From CAZACQ01 sp964483725 (GTDB lineage: Bacteria > Patescibacteriota > Gracilibacteria > Absconditabacterales > Absconditicoccaceae), in assembly GCA_964483725.1 (NCBI GenBank), contig CAZACQ010000001.1, positions 36,351-100,350 of the forward strand: a stretch of 64,000 nucleotides of DNA. The letters are read 5' to 3'. The notes under the pieces are model-generated. The model made no database searches. It saw only the letters and a program-made list of their open reading frames with translations, and was not told the origin of the DNA. A program made the position numbers and the translations under genes. Below, piece after piece: positions 11,535 to 22,760 of the stretch. Position 1 is the stretch's first letter. Each line of letters opens with the position of its first letter.

Positions 11535-14006
11535 ATGTTATATTCATGAGATGTTCTTAGAAGATTTATAAATATTGATGATGATATAGAAAATATACAG
11601 AAAAATTTAACATTAAAATCTTGTGAAGTAGAGGAATATACTGTAAGAGAAATACCTAAAGATGTTGTAATATGAAAGGCAAGCAAGGTAGAAAAGCATC
11701 CTGATGCAGACAAACTAGTAGTATGTCAGGTTGACTGTTGAGATAAATGACAGTTCCAAATAGTAACTGGTTGAGAAAATATGACTGCTGATAGATATGT
11801 GCCAGTAGCTGTACCTTGATCTTATCTTCCTGTTATTGATCTAAAAATATCATCAAGAAAGATGAGGTGATTTGATAGTAGTGGTATGATTTGTTCCAAA
11901 TGAGAACTTTGAATAAATCTTGATTTAGAAAGCCATAATATATGGTTGTTGGATGAAGATTTGGAGGGTATTACAGACTCAGATTTATGACTTGCTTTAA
12001 CTGATAAATTTCCTTACTTAGATAATTTTATTATTGATGTTGATAATAAAACTTTAACTAATAGGCCAGATATGACTGGTCATTTTGGGCTTTCTATAGA
12101 TTTGAATGCAATATATTCAAGCTTGGATTGAAATATAAGATATAATAAATTATCACAAATATTAAATGATTGGTCAAATACTAATATTTTTGATGTTTTG
12201 GATAATTCAGATAGATCAGATAAAAAAGTAGAAATATTATCTGATAATGTTAGGTCATATATAGCTTTAAGTATAAATTGAGTTAATATTAAAGATTCAG
12301 ACTTTCTTTTATCTTTATATTTGAGTGATCTTTGACAAGGACTAGTAAATAATTGGGTAGATTTTAGTAACTATTTTATGAATTTAAGTGGTAATCCTAT
12401 TCATTTCTTTGATGCTGATAAGATAGAATGAAATATAAAGGTAAGACAAGCTAAGTCATGAGAAAAGTTTGTGGACTTATTTGAGAAAGAACATGAATTA
12501 GATGAAAATGATCTAGTAATAGCTGATGATACAAAGATATTAGCATTAGCAGGTATAGTTTGATCAATAGATTCTTGAGTTACTAGTGAAACAAAGAATA
12601 TTGTAGCAGAAATAGCTAATTTTGATCCAGTTTGTATAAGAAAAACTTGAACAAAATTATGATTGAGAACTGATGCTGAGTTGAGGTTTGAAAAGAATAT
12701 TTCTCCTATATATTCCCTATATACATTGTTGCTATTTTTAGATGAGATAAGTCACTTTTCAAAATCTTTATGAGATTTTACTATTAAATGATTAGATTAT
12801 TTTGCAAATGATGAAGCAAAAAACTTATTAAATAAGACTGTAGATTTAGATTTTTCAAAAATCCAGTATTTTATTTTTGGTGAAGAAATTGATTGATTTA
12901 CTGATAAGTCAAAAGATATATTAAGTAATTTGTGATTTGAAATATTTGATAGTTCTGTTAAAGTCCCTATATGGAGGTCTCCCCAAGATATTAATATCAA
13001 AGAAGATTTATATGAGGAGGTTATAAGAATATACTGATATGAAAATATAAGTGAAAAAAAGCTTGAATGGGATGTGAAAGATAACTGATGGGGTAGTGAT
13101 ACTTGATTGATTAGAAATATTGAAGATAGCTTGATAAATATGAATTTTGTGAATGTTGAAACTTATCCTTGGGTAGATGTTTCTTTACTTTCTAAATTTG
13201 AAGTAGATCTTGATAATTTGGTAAAATTAGAAAACCCAGTTGCAAGTGAATTAGAAAATCTAAGAGATTCTATGGTTTATAATATGCTTAATGTTATACA
13301 AAAAAATTTTAGAGTTTATGATTATATAAAGATATTTGATATTTGAAAGGTATGGTCACTTTCACAAGACTGATATCCAAATGAATTAGATAGACTAAAT
13401 TTTATGATTTATAATAGATCAAAATCAAATTGGTATGATGATACAATTTTAGAAATAAAATCAGTATTGAATAATTTATTCAAGGATATTAATTTAAAAT
13501 GAAAACTTGATTTCAATCCTACTCATGATAAAAGGTCGCATCCTAAAAAACAGGCAAGAATTGTTTTTAATGGTAAAGATATTTGATGGATAGCTTCATT
13601 GCATCCAGCTTACTATGAATATTTTAAGTTTCCTGAAACTTGTGAAATATCTTATGTAGAAATTGATTTTACTAATTTACAGTGACTTTTAGAAAAACAA
13701 TGATCAAATTTCTCATGAATTGATTATCATACTGTTCAAGATAATATTTTTCAAAAAGATATAAGCTTTGTAATAGATAAGAGTAAATCATTTGGTCAAA
13801 TTAGTGATTCGCTATCTAAAATTAAAAATGTTATTGATGTTGAACTTTATGATGTGTATGTTTGAACTCCACTTTCTGAAAATGAAAAGAGTTTTACTTT
13901 AAGACTTACTATAGATGCTAGAGATTATGAATGAGATGTTGTTTCTGATGTTTTCTCCTCTGCTATAAGTTCTGCAGAAAAATTATGAGCTAAATTAAGA
14001 GAATAA
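11535..14006 (+). CDS. pheT: Phenylalanyl-tRNA synthetase beta subunit
   Basis: 823 residues, normal for PheT. Charges tRNA-Phe as an alpha2beta2 complex with PheS. Seen: the N-terminal EMAP/tRNA-binding OB domain (KVEKHPDADKL near 57-67), the B3/B4 editing region (LTNRPDMTGHFG, RTDAELRFEKNI), B5, the catalytic-like domain with EEVIRIYGYENI near 493-504, and a C-terminal ferredoxin-like anticodon domain starting near FQKDISFVID. pheS is not in the window. It follows the GmrSD-like gene after 108 bp. Confidence 0.95.
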
Positions 14007-14066
14007 TATTGACATTTATTTTTTAATCTTTATCTTATAATATATTTTATATATGAATATAATTTT

Positions 14067-14924
14067 ATGAATAAGAAAAATTTAGCTGTAATTAAATTTT
14101 GAAGTGATACAATAGTTCCGGATTGAAAAACTTATCCTGAAGTTGTAAATGAATTTAGACAAAAAATTTGAAATGTGATATCTGACAATAATACTGATAT
14201 GGATTATATCATTGTTTCATCTTGATCTGTAAAATTATGAAGAAGAGAACACTGACAAGATTTAGATTTCAAAATAGCTGCTAGCTTATGACAAGTTAGA
14301 CTTATGGAATTTTGGAGAGATGTTATATGACATAATGTATCACAGGTACTGGTAAGTTATAATTCCAGTATAGATTTTTCTAAATTATCTAAAGTTAAAT
14401 TTAAAAAATTGATAGAAGAGTTTCATAGACTATATATTAAATCTAATCAAGATCAAAATACTTCAGAGCTTTTAAAATGACTTTTGTTTAACTGATTTGT
14501 TCCAATAATAAATTTTAATGATGCTGTGGACAATATTGAGTTAGATGCTCTTTCAAGGTTTCAGGATAATGATAAACTTTTTGCTTATATTGTAGAACTT
14601 GTAAAACATATTGAAGAATATGATAAAGTATATTGAGTAATATATTCTAATATGCCATTTTGTGTTAGATCTGAATGAAAACTTAAAACTAGGGAAGAAA
14701 TTGTTACTTGAAGAGATCCTTTAGCTTGTTTGTTATATTATTGTAATGGTATGTCTAATTCATGAACATGATGAATGTGAAGTAAACTATGAGTTGCTTA
14801 TGAATTAGTTGATGAATGATATTTAGAATCTTGTTGAATAGCTAGTACAGATGAAAAATTGTCAGATGCTTTAGTTTGATTATGCATTTCTGAGTGATCT
14901 GAAAATCTTACTTTAATTAAATAA
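14067..14924 (+). CDS. proB: Glutamate 5-kinase-like amino acid kinase
   Basis: 285 residues, the length of a ProB lacking PUA. The amino acid kinase fold is clear: VIKFGSDTIV at the N-terminus, VSSGSVKLG near 52-60, ASLGQVRLMEFW near 74-85, FVPIINFNDAV, DNDKLFAYIVELV and the nucleotide-loop GTGGMGSKL near 232-240. ProB makes glutamyl-5-phosphate, the first step to proline. No proA or proC lies nearby, so its metabolic role here is unclear; another amino acid kinase function is possible. An ATG 17 bp upstream is in another frame that stops at once. The gene sits 60 bp after pheT and 10 bp before a FemX-like gene. Confidence 0.75.
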
Positions 14925-14934
14925 AAATATTAAA

Positions 14935-15930
14935 ATGTCAAAATTCTTTCAAAATAAAGATTGGATATATATTAATAAGTATATTTATAAAAAACCCAGT
15001 TTTGAACTTGATTTTTTTTGAAAGAAATATTTTTGAGTAGTAAAAGAACAAAAAAAATTAGGAATGAGATTGAGATGGTATCAAGTTCTTGGAATTGAAA
15101 TCCCAGATATTTCTGATGAAACAAATTTAAAAAAGACTTTTGATATTATATCAAGAGATTTTAAAAAATCATGGTGAGATATATTTTTTCAGTTTTGATT
15201 TATAAATAATATATATTCAAACCCTAGTTATAAACTAAAGGATGAATCTGAACTTAATAAGGTAAAAGAATTATATGAAGAATATAAATCATTTTTAAAT
15301 TCTAAAATTTGACTTATTCCATCTATTAGGGAAAATATGCCACCCGCAAATGTTCTTGTAAATCTTGATAAAGCTGATGATGATATTTTTAATGATATAA
15401 GTAAAAATACTAAATCACAAATTAAAAAATGAAAATCAAAATGATTAAATTTTGAAATACTAAATATTGAAGATTTAGAAAAGTTTTATTCTTTATGGTA
15501 TAAAACTTTGGATAATAAATCTATTGTTATTCCAGGGAGAGAGGAGTTTAATTTACTTTATGAATATATTACTGAAAATAATGTTTGAGATATATTTATA
15601 GCTAAGCTTGACTGAGATATAGTAGCAGGAAGTGTTTGTATATGGGATAATGATACTGTATATTATGTTTATTGAGCATCAGATAGAAATGCTTGAAATA
15701 TATGACAGCATCAGTTTTTAAAGTATAATATGTTTTTATGGGCAAAGGAGAAATGATTTAAAAATTTTGATTTATTATGAGTTTCACCAGCTTGGAATAA
15801 TAATCATTCTCTTTCTTGAGTTTCGCAATTTAAGAATTCTTTATGATGAGATTATATTAATTACTTATGAAACTACGATTTAGTATTTAATGATACAATT
15901 TATAAAGCATACAATATGCTTAAAAATTAA
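14935..15930 (+). CDS. FemAB/FemX-like peptidoglycan bridge aminoacyltransferase
   Basis: 331 residues, built of two GNAT-like subdomains. FemABX enzymes add amino acids from aminoacyl-tRNA to lipid II to build the interpeptide bridge. Seen: PPANVLVNLDK near 142-152, the 'DIFNDISKNTKSQIKKGKSKGL' basic stretch read here in part near 155-178, VYYVYGASD near 240-248, and FDLLGVSPAWNN near 279-290 before a family-like end (FKNSLGGDYINYLG). It fits with the M23 peptidase encoded convergently next door. Its last 11 bp overlap that gene. Substrate cannot be read from sequence. Confidence 0.8.
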
Positions 15931-18413
15931 TCAATGTTCTCATAGCTTCTTCTAATTCATCTTCTTCAGTTCTTTGTGTCCTTACTTCTTCTATATCAGG
16001 TCATTGTTTTATATATCTATATAGTGACTCAAAAGCAGTTAGTCTATCAACTTTTTTTCATGGATTTAGGTATTCATTACTTTCAAAAGGATATAAATTA
16101 TAGTTCTTGGCTGCTGTAACATACTCTACAAACCAATCTTGTTTACTAACATCTATAAATGATGGAAATATATCATCTTTTTTTATTTCAAAGAATCTAG
16201 CATACATTGCAATTAATTCATCTTTTTGTGTAGCATCATTTGGATTTGCATGAGTTCATCATGCTCATTTTATTATTCAATCTTTATATGCCATGAATAT
16301 GTAAGGAGCATACCATTCTTCTCCACTTATATCTTCAAAAAAGTTTCAATTATCTTTCATATAGCTATTCATTTTTTGTTCAAACTTATCAATATCATCT
16401 CAGTATTCATGTCTAATAAGAATTGTTATTAATTCAGCTCTTATAATATCATTATTTGGCATAAGCAATCATTGACTTCATTGTACTATGTTGCTTTCAT
16501 TTAGGTAAGTTATTGATCTTCAGTATTCATCTTCTTTGCTGAAATCATAAAATAGTTCTGAATCAAGAGTTTTATTTGCTGAAATATTTAAATCTTCATC
16601 TTCATATCTTACTCTTAACCTATACTCTCTAATTCTAGGAGCTTTTATATCAAAACTAAATGAATTATCATCTTTTGATACATCTTTATCTAATAATTCA
16701 TACTCATTATTGTTTTCAAGGTCTAATAAGTTTATTTTAATATTTCAGTTTAAGTTATATCTAGCAGGGTTTCATAATGAATTTATAGGGTATATATTAA
16801 ATTCTTCTTTACTACTTGTATATATTTTATCTGCTCATTCTATTCAAAGTCAGAAGATTTCTTCTTGATCTTCATAAACACTAAAATAAAAGTCCTTATT
16901 TTTATTTCAATCACTAAATATTACTCTTCAATTTCATATATTTTCAGCATTTATTTCAATTTCATATTCATTTTTATCTTCTTTAGCTTCAATAGTATGT
17001 TTTTCAGGTTCTAGAACATTATTATTACTACTAATTGTAATATTTCATTTTTCTCATTCTGTTATTATAGTAAATTTAACCCTATCTCATAGTGTTAAAT
17101 TATCATCAATTTTTGGATTTTTAACATCAACTATTGCAAATTCTTCTTTTGCAGCTGCATGACTTGTATCATCTTCTTGTGTATCTTCAGTAGCATCATC
17201 TTCNNNNNNNNNNNNNNNNNNNNNNNNNNNNNNNNNNNNNNNNNNNNNNNNNNNNNNNNNNNNNNNNNNNNNNNNNNNNNNNNNNNNNNNNNNNNNNNNN
17301 NNNATCATCTTCTTGTGTATCTTCAGTAGCATCATCTTCCTGTGTATCTTCAGTAGCATCATCTTCCTGTGTATCTTCAGGATATTCGTCTTCTAGCTCT
17401 GCTGCTATCTGGTCTAACAAATCAACTTCATCTTCACTTATATCTTCATCTTGTTCGTACTCTTCAGGTTGTCTAAGATCATCTCAAACTGTTGTTAAGT
17501 TTTCTTCAACAAAAGATATAGGATCTATAGTACTATTCCTAACTCATTCAATACTTCAGTTCTGCCATTCATCCCATAAATCTTGTGCTATATTTATATC
17601 TTCTATATCAGAAGTATCTCATAAAGTATTAATTTGAAAATGTAAGTGAGGAGTAGTTCATTGTCCTGAGCTACCTACAGTTCAAATTTGTTCTCATCTT
17701 TGTATGATATCTCATTTATTTATATTACTATCTATTTCTTTCAAATGAGCATAAAAACTAGCTAATAATTTTCAACTAAAATTTGTAAGCACAATTACAT
17801 AATTTCAAAACCCATGATTTCATTCTTGGGCTCTCATTACTATTCAATTCATACTATTATATACAGGTGTTCATGGGCTTGATACTATATCAATTCAAGC
17901 ATGTGTCCCCGTATCTGGGACCCACCAGTCACAATTATTTGAATTACAAGAATAGCTTGCTGTCCATGTTGTAGTAATTAATCTTTTATAGAAAATAACT
18001 TTTTGTCTTTCTAGTGGGTTAGTTATATTTGAATATATATTATATGGTGATACAAATCTGTATCTTTCAATTATATCAGAAAGTTCTGTAGGGAACGGTG
18101 TTCTTTTATCATCTTCTAAGTCTTCCCAGTTTGTATTAATTTTTGCATTATAATTACTAACATTTCATCGGTCAGTAACTTCTCTAAAAGGCCAAATAGC
18201 ACTTGTATCTTCTATATCATCAATATTGTCTAATACTTCCTGTTGGCTTAGTAATCATTTTCAAAATTGTGATATATCTGTCATAAAATTTTGACTGGGT
18301 GTAATATTAAGAAAGTATATTCATATTGAAAAAATAGCTGTCAAAGTGAAAACTTTTCTGTAAAAGTATCAATTACTTCTTTTATTAATATTTTTCTTTT
18401 TTAGATTTTTCAT
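15920..18413 (-). CDS. Cell-wall M23 metallopeptidase with acidic tandem repeat and SLH-like C-terminus (contains assembly gap)
   Basis: About 830 residues once the gap is counted. N-terminus: a basic start, then a membrane/signal segment (VFTLTAIFSIGIYFL, near 21-35). M23 LytM domain: HAGID with His171 and Asp175, and HLHF with His256/His258, the complete zinc set; it hydrolyses peptidoglycan cross-links. Next is an acidic linker with 9-residue repeats (EDTQEDDAT, 27 bp), broken by the N run. After it come Ig-like beta regions and a C-terminal SLH-like region (NDIIRAELITIL, YAPYIFMAYKDGIIKG, DATQKDELIAMYARFF), which would bind the wall. As written the two flanks are out of frame because the gap is an arbitrary 100. 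Codon 82 is CGA (18168-18170). It overlaps the femX 3' end by 11 bp. Confidence 0.85.
17168..17384 (-). repeat. 27-bp tandem repeat interrupted by a 100-N gap
   Basis: Units of 27 bp encode EDTQEDDAT on the minus strand. One full unit (17168-17194) and 9 bp of another lie left of the gap; two full units and a diverged third (17304-17384) lie right of it. Units differ by a C/T change. N occupies 17204-17303. Because the left side stops 9 bp into a unit and the right side starts at a unit boundary, the true gap should be 18 bp plus a multiple of 27. Confidence 0.9.
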
Positions 18414-18514
18414 TTTTTATTTTCGTTTTTATTTAAAACTTTAGTTATATTAAGTATAATTAATATTATTTTTTTGTCAAAAATATAATGTATAAAAATT
18501 GGATTAGTTTTGAG

Positions 18515-18541
18515 TTGACATTTTTTGTTAAATTTTATAAA
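18515..18541 (+). promoter_or_regulatory. Putative promoter of the 43-residue membrane peptide
   Basis: A perfect TTGACA box, a 15-bp spacer and TATAAA. The predicted transcript would start about 30 bases before the ATG at 18578 and carries a GGAG Shine-Dalgarno (18565-18568), rare in this window. The short spacer makes the exact -10 uncertain. Confidence 0.5.
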
Positions 18542-18577
18542 TCATATCCCTTGTTGAAATTGTTGGAGAGTATATTT

Positions 18578-18709
18578 ATGAGTAAGAAAAATAAAGAGGG
18601 GTACAATGACTCTGGATCTGATCATATTAGATTTTTCCAGGGAGTTTTAATATCTGTTCTTTTGTCTTCTCTTTTCTTCTTTATTCCAATAATAATTCTT
18701 TTCATTTAA
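18578..18709 (+). CDS. Small single-span membrane peptide (43 aa), unknown function
   Basis: 43 residues: a hydrophilic, charged N-terminus (MSKKNKEGYNDSGSDHIRF) followed by one strongly hydrophobic helix to the C-terminus. I do not recognise it; it does not look like SecE. An in-frame ATG 90 bp upstream would give 73 residues but lies before the TTGACA promoter box, whereas this ATG has GGAG nine bases upstream, so this start is preferred. It is a complete monocistronic unit with its own promoter and a strong hairpin terminator starting 7 bp after the stop. Its three glycines are GGG, GGA and GGA, none UGA, unlike most neighbours. That could reflect high expression or simply chance in so short a gene. 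Confidence 0.65.
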   Translation: MSKKNKEGYNDSGSDHIRFFQGVLISVLLSSLFFFIPIIILFI

Positions 18710-18715
18710 GGTTTT

Positions 18716-18749
18716 CTGCCCTAGTATTTCTAGGGCAGTTTTATTTTTT
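18716..18749 (+). terminator. Rho-independent terminator
   Basis: A 9-bp perfect stem (CTGCCCTAG / CTAGGGCAG) with loop TATTT, followed by TTTTATTTTTT. It closes the 43-residue peptide gene. Confidence 0.9.
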
Positions 18750-18775
18750 GACAAATTTAAGCTTTAAATTATAAT
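18748..18775 (+). promoter_or_regulatory. Consensus sigma70-type promoter
   Basis: Perfect TTGACA, 16-bp spacer, perfect TATAAT, directly after the preceding terminator and 29 bp before the ATG at 18805. One of the best promoters in the window. Confidence 0.8.
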
Positions 18776-18804
18776 ATATTTAATTTACAAAAAACAAAAA
18801 TAAA

Positions 18805-20205
18805 ATGAATAAAGATAATAAAAAATATATTGATTATATTTTTGATTCAAAGCTTTTAGATAATATTAATAGATCTACTTGAAGTATATCTTTTTGGAAA
18901 AATATATTTAAAAATAAAGATAGCTTAATTAGCAATATTGATATATATTTCGAATATTTATCTAATAGTAAATATGAAATATCTAATAAGTGAGATATAG
19001 TTAAAGATATAATGGATAAGGATATTCCAGATAATGTTTTTTATTGATATCTAGTTGATAATAAGTTTTGTAATATAAAAGAATATAATAAGCTTTCATA
19101 TTATGTTAAAGATGATGTTGACTCAAATTTAAAAGATTTTAGTTCTATAGTAGAGTTAATAACTAGACTCAATTCATCTGCTTTTAAATATATTTGGGAG
19201 CCAATTTTTATATCTAATTTATCAAAGTCTATATGATATGATATAAACTCTACAAATTGGAAAAGGATAAAGTTTTTTAATTTATTTTACCAAACTAAAT
19301 CATATGATGAATATTCTAATTTATATGAATTTTTTCAAAAAATTGAATCTTTTAAATCATGAAATGTTTGGGAGGAATTTAAGATATGGTGATTTTGGTT
19401 TGTAACTTTACCATTTTTTATCCTATTTTTTGCTTTGTTTTTGCCATTATGAGTTTTTATATCATTTTTGATGATTCTAGCTGCTATTTTATATAAAGTA
19501 TTAAAATCTTTTCATTCAAAAACATCATATAAAGTAAATTTTAACTTCTGATTTAATTTGCTTGCTTGATTTTCAATGATTATATTCTTTGTTTCTTCAA
19601 TATTTGTAACTAACTTTGATGCTTACAAATCATCATATGAGAGATTTCAATATTTTATTAATTTGATGTCAGCTGTAAATACAATAGATTTTTTTGATAA
19701 TATCTCAACTAAATCTGATATATTAAGCTGAATTCCAAATGATAATGAATTTGATTTGATTGATAGAATGTCTTATAATTATATAAAAACAAACAAGTCT
19801 TTTTATAATTATTCTTATAATGCTTCAATACAGGGAAAGAAAGAAGAACTTGATGAGCTTCATTGATCAGCTAAAGATGAACAAATAGAAAAGTTTTATT
19901 TTGAATCAGATGAAAGATATCTAAATGATTGAGTTTATATATGGAATTTATTAGATATTATTTATACTAAATATAAATTTGAAGATTGATTAAGTCTTAA
20001 TTCTCAAGATAAGTATTTTTTATTTAAAGATATTATCAGAGATTATGTAAATTTAAATATACAATATTTTAGAAGCAAATCGATACATAATAATCCTGCA
20101 GAGTTAACTGTATTCAATATTTCTAATTATTTACCTAAAGACTTTAAAGTTAATATGTATGAATTGGAAAAACTATTTAAATCAAATTTGAGTAAATATA
20201 AGTAA
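18805..20205 (+). CDS. Hypothetical membrane protein, 466 aa
   Basis: Not recognised. The first 190 residues are hydrophilic and Asp/Lys/Tyr-rich. Two or three membrane helices follow near 193-235 and 250-275 (FWFVTLPFFILFFALFLP and FSMIIFFVSSIFVTNF are their cores). The last 190 residues are again hydrophilic, so two soluble domains flank a membrane hairpin. It is transcribed from the consensus promoter at 18748-18775 and preceded by an A-rich leader without Shine-Dalgarno. trmD follows after 66 bp. The frame is well supported by UGA-Gly use and by the following gene. Confidence 0.75.
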
Positions 20206-20271
20206 TTAAAACCTTGAAAATTATTGTAAAACTTATATAAATCATATATATTTAAATTTAATTTATATTAT

Positions 20272-20952
20272 ATGAATTTTCATTTTGTATCAATTTTTCC
20301 AGAAATATATCAATCATTTCTAAATACTTCAATCATTTGAAAAGCCATAGATAAAAAGTTAATTAATGTAAATATTTCAAATCCTAGAGATTATACTGAA
20401 GATAAACATAGGCAAGTGGATGATGAAATATATTGATATTGAGCTTGAATGTTATTGAAAGCTAAACCTTATATTGATTGTGTTAATGATATAATAAAAT
20501 ATATTTGACATAATAAGTTTAAAATAATATATCTATCTCCAAGTAATAAAATCTGGAACCAAAAGCTTGTTAAATCTTATAGTGAAATTTATTCAGATTT
20601 TATTTTGGTTTCTTGAAGATATGAGTGAATTGATTTTCGTTTTGAGCAGTATTTAAATGATTATTATCCATATAATTTTGAAAAAATATCAATATGAAAA
20701 TTTATTATGATGTGATGAGAAGTTCCAAGCATGTTGATTATGGAGTCTTTAGCCAGATTAAAAACTTGAGTTATTAAAGAAGATGCCAGTATAATAAATG
20801 AAAGCTATTCACCAGAAAAAAATCTTGATAATCTTGAACATCCTCATTATACAAGACCATATGAAGTGTATTGATATAAAGTCCCAGATATATTGCTTTC
20901 ATGAAATCATCAAGAAATTGATAAATGGAGGGATAATAATAGTAAAGTTTAA
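20272..20952 (+). CDS. trmD: tRNA (guanine-N1-)-methyltransferase TrmD
   Basis: 226 residues, near the normal 240. SPOUT methyltransferase making m1G37 in tRNAs that read CNN/CGG codons, preventing frameshifts. Seen: FVSIFPEIYQSF at the start, NPRDYTEDKHRQVDD near 38-52, YGYGAGMLLKA, the knot motif IYLSPSNKIWNQ and VSGRYEGID near 119-127, then IGKFIMMGGEVPSM and the C-terminal LLSGNHQEIDKWR. CGU encodes the Arg of EGIDFR, a conserved arginine, which shows CGU is still Arg. The patatin gene starts 18 bp downstream. Confidence 0.95.
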
Positions 20953-20970
20953 TATATAAAATCATGATAA

Positions 20971-21756
20971 ATGAATTATTCTCTAGCATTATGATGATGA
21001 TGAGCTAAAGGTCTTGCTCATATATGAATTATCAAAAGAATTCAAGAAGAGTGAATTTTTATAGATGAAGTTTCCTGAACAAGTATGTGATCAATAATAT
21101 GAGCCAGTTTTGCTTGTTGATTTTCTTATAGTAAAATTTATGATATTATATCATCTATTAGTTTTATTAAGCTTTTTGATCTAAATTTAAAAACTTGAAT
21201 AGTTAAATGAAATAAGGTTAGAGAAAAAATATTAGAAATATTTTGAGATTTAAGTTTTGAAGACATTGATATTAGTTTAAAAATAGTAGCAACTGATTTA
21301 GATACATGAAAAAAAAATGTATTTGCTAGTTGATCTATTGTTGATGCAATAATGGCAAGTATAAGTATACCAGCAGTTTTCAAGCCTTATACTATTTGAA
21401 ATAAAACTTATGTTGATTGAGGTCTTTCAAGTAATTTACCAGTCAATGATTTAGAATGAAATAATATAATAGCTGTGTCAGTTCTTAGATGAGAACTGCC
21501 AAAAATAAAAGAAAATAAAAAGCTTCTTAATTTTGATATTAGTAAGTCTTTTTTTACATATAATTATGAAATAATACATAATTCATTTTATATTTTAATG
21601 TGTAATAACGAAGATTTGGATATTTCTATAGCTGAAAAATGTTGAAAAAATATAACATTTATTTGATTACCTTTGATAGACTATGAATTTTATGATTTCT
21701 ATAAATTTGATAAGATTATAAGCATATGATATGAAAACTCAAAAAAAATTATTTAA
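20971..21756 (+). CDS. Patatin-like phospholipase
   Basis: 261 residues. Ser-Asp dyad acyl hydrolase of the RssA/YchK group, probably acting on membrane lipids. Seen: oxyanion loop GGGGAKGLAH at residues 8-17, nucleophile elbow GTSMG with Ser38, and DGG with Asp148. The four glycines of the oxyanion loop are four consecutive UGA codons (20992-21003). ATG 20971 is the only start that keeps MNYSLALGGGG; an ATG nine bases upstream is out of frame. No signal peptide, so the protein is cytoplasmic, or injected if it acts on prey. Confidence 0.9.
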
Positions 21757-21835
21757 GCTTAAACTTAGTATTGAAAAACTTTTATAAATAATTATGTATA
21801 ATTTGTAAACTTTTTAATTTAATTTTTTGATATAA

Positions 21836-22759
21836 ATGGAATTTTCTGTTGTTATTCCTTCAAGATGAAATATCTGAAAACTGCAATGAATTATAGATAG
21901 TATTGTAGTTCAGACAAAGCTCCCCAAAACTACTTATATTGTACTTGATAAATTTTTTTCTAAAGATGAGTTTGATGTATTAAAATATTTTCTAACAAAA
22001 AATATTCCAGAAAACTTTCATTCACATTTTGAGTTTGTTAGTAATTTAAATTATAATTTTTTACCTGATTCTGGAGTTAGTTATGTTAGGAATTTTTGAA
22101 TAAATTTAGTTTCTTCTGAATATTTGTATATTATAGATGATGATAATATATTTGAGAATAACTTTTTTGAAAACTCACTTGATGAATATATACTCTATTT
22201 AAATAATCTTTGAAAATCTTTTTTTGCACCAACTGTGATATATAGAAAAACTTGAAATATACAATCTCAGTGATTTTCTTGAATAAATACTTTTACAGGT
22301 AAATTAATTCCTAAGAAAATTAAAGATAAAGACTATCAAATTGTAAAAATGATTTGATGAAACTCAATTTTATGAAAGAAAGAATATTTTAGAGATATAA
22401 TGTTTGATGAATATTTCAGTTTTGTTTACGAAGATTTAGATTTTTCATGGTCTGCAACAAATAAGTGATACAAAATAATAGTATCTAATAATACTACTAT
22501 TAATCATATGGAAAAGACAAAGTCCAGAACTGAAACTTCTTTTATTTGAAATCCAGAAATGGCTTATCAAAAGTCTAGAAATAGAATTATGTTACTTAGA
22601 AAACATTGAGGTTTGATTTCTAATATAATATTTAAAATTTTTGGTATTTGGATACAAACAATTTGGTTTATATTTTTGATATTATTTTTCTCAAAAAATA
22701 ACAAATATTCTACAATAAAATCTGTGTTTAAGTGAACAATTGACTGATTTAAATACTAG
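21836..22759 (+). CDS. Family 2 glycosyltransferase
   Basis: 307 residues. GT-A fold: FSVVIPSRGNIGKLQ at the N-terminus, metal-binding DDDN near residue 101, and YEDLDFSWSATNKGY near 200-214, which carries the catalytic-base ED region. A hydrophobic membrane anchor follows near 265-285 (FGIWIQTIWFIFLILFF). It transfers a sugar from a nucleotide donor, probably for surface glycans. Substrate unknown. It ends one base before the stop of the convergent PHP gene. Confidence 0.85.
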
Positions 22760-22760
22760 A

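Noticed and set aside
17087..17420. Two overlapping minus-strand frames reading into the N run
   Set aside because: Both are pieces of the one M23-repeat gene, put out of frame by the arbitrary gap length of 100.
18488..18709. Longer 73-residue form of the small membrane peptide
   Set aside because: Its start would precede the TTGACA promoter box; the internal ATG has a Shine-Dalgarno at proper distance.
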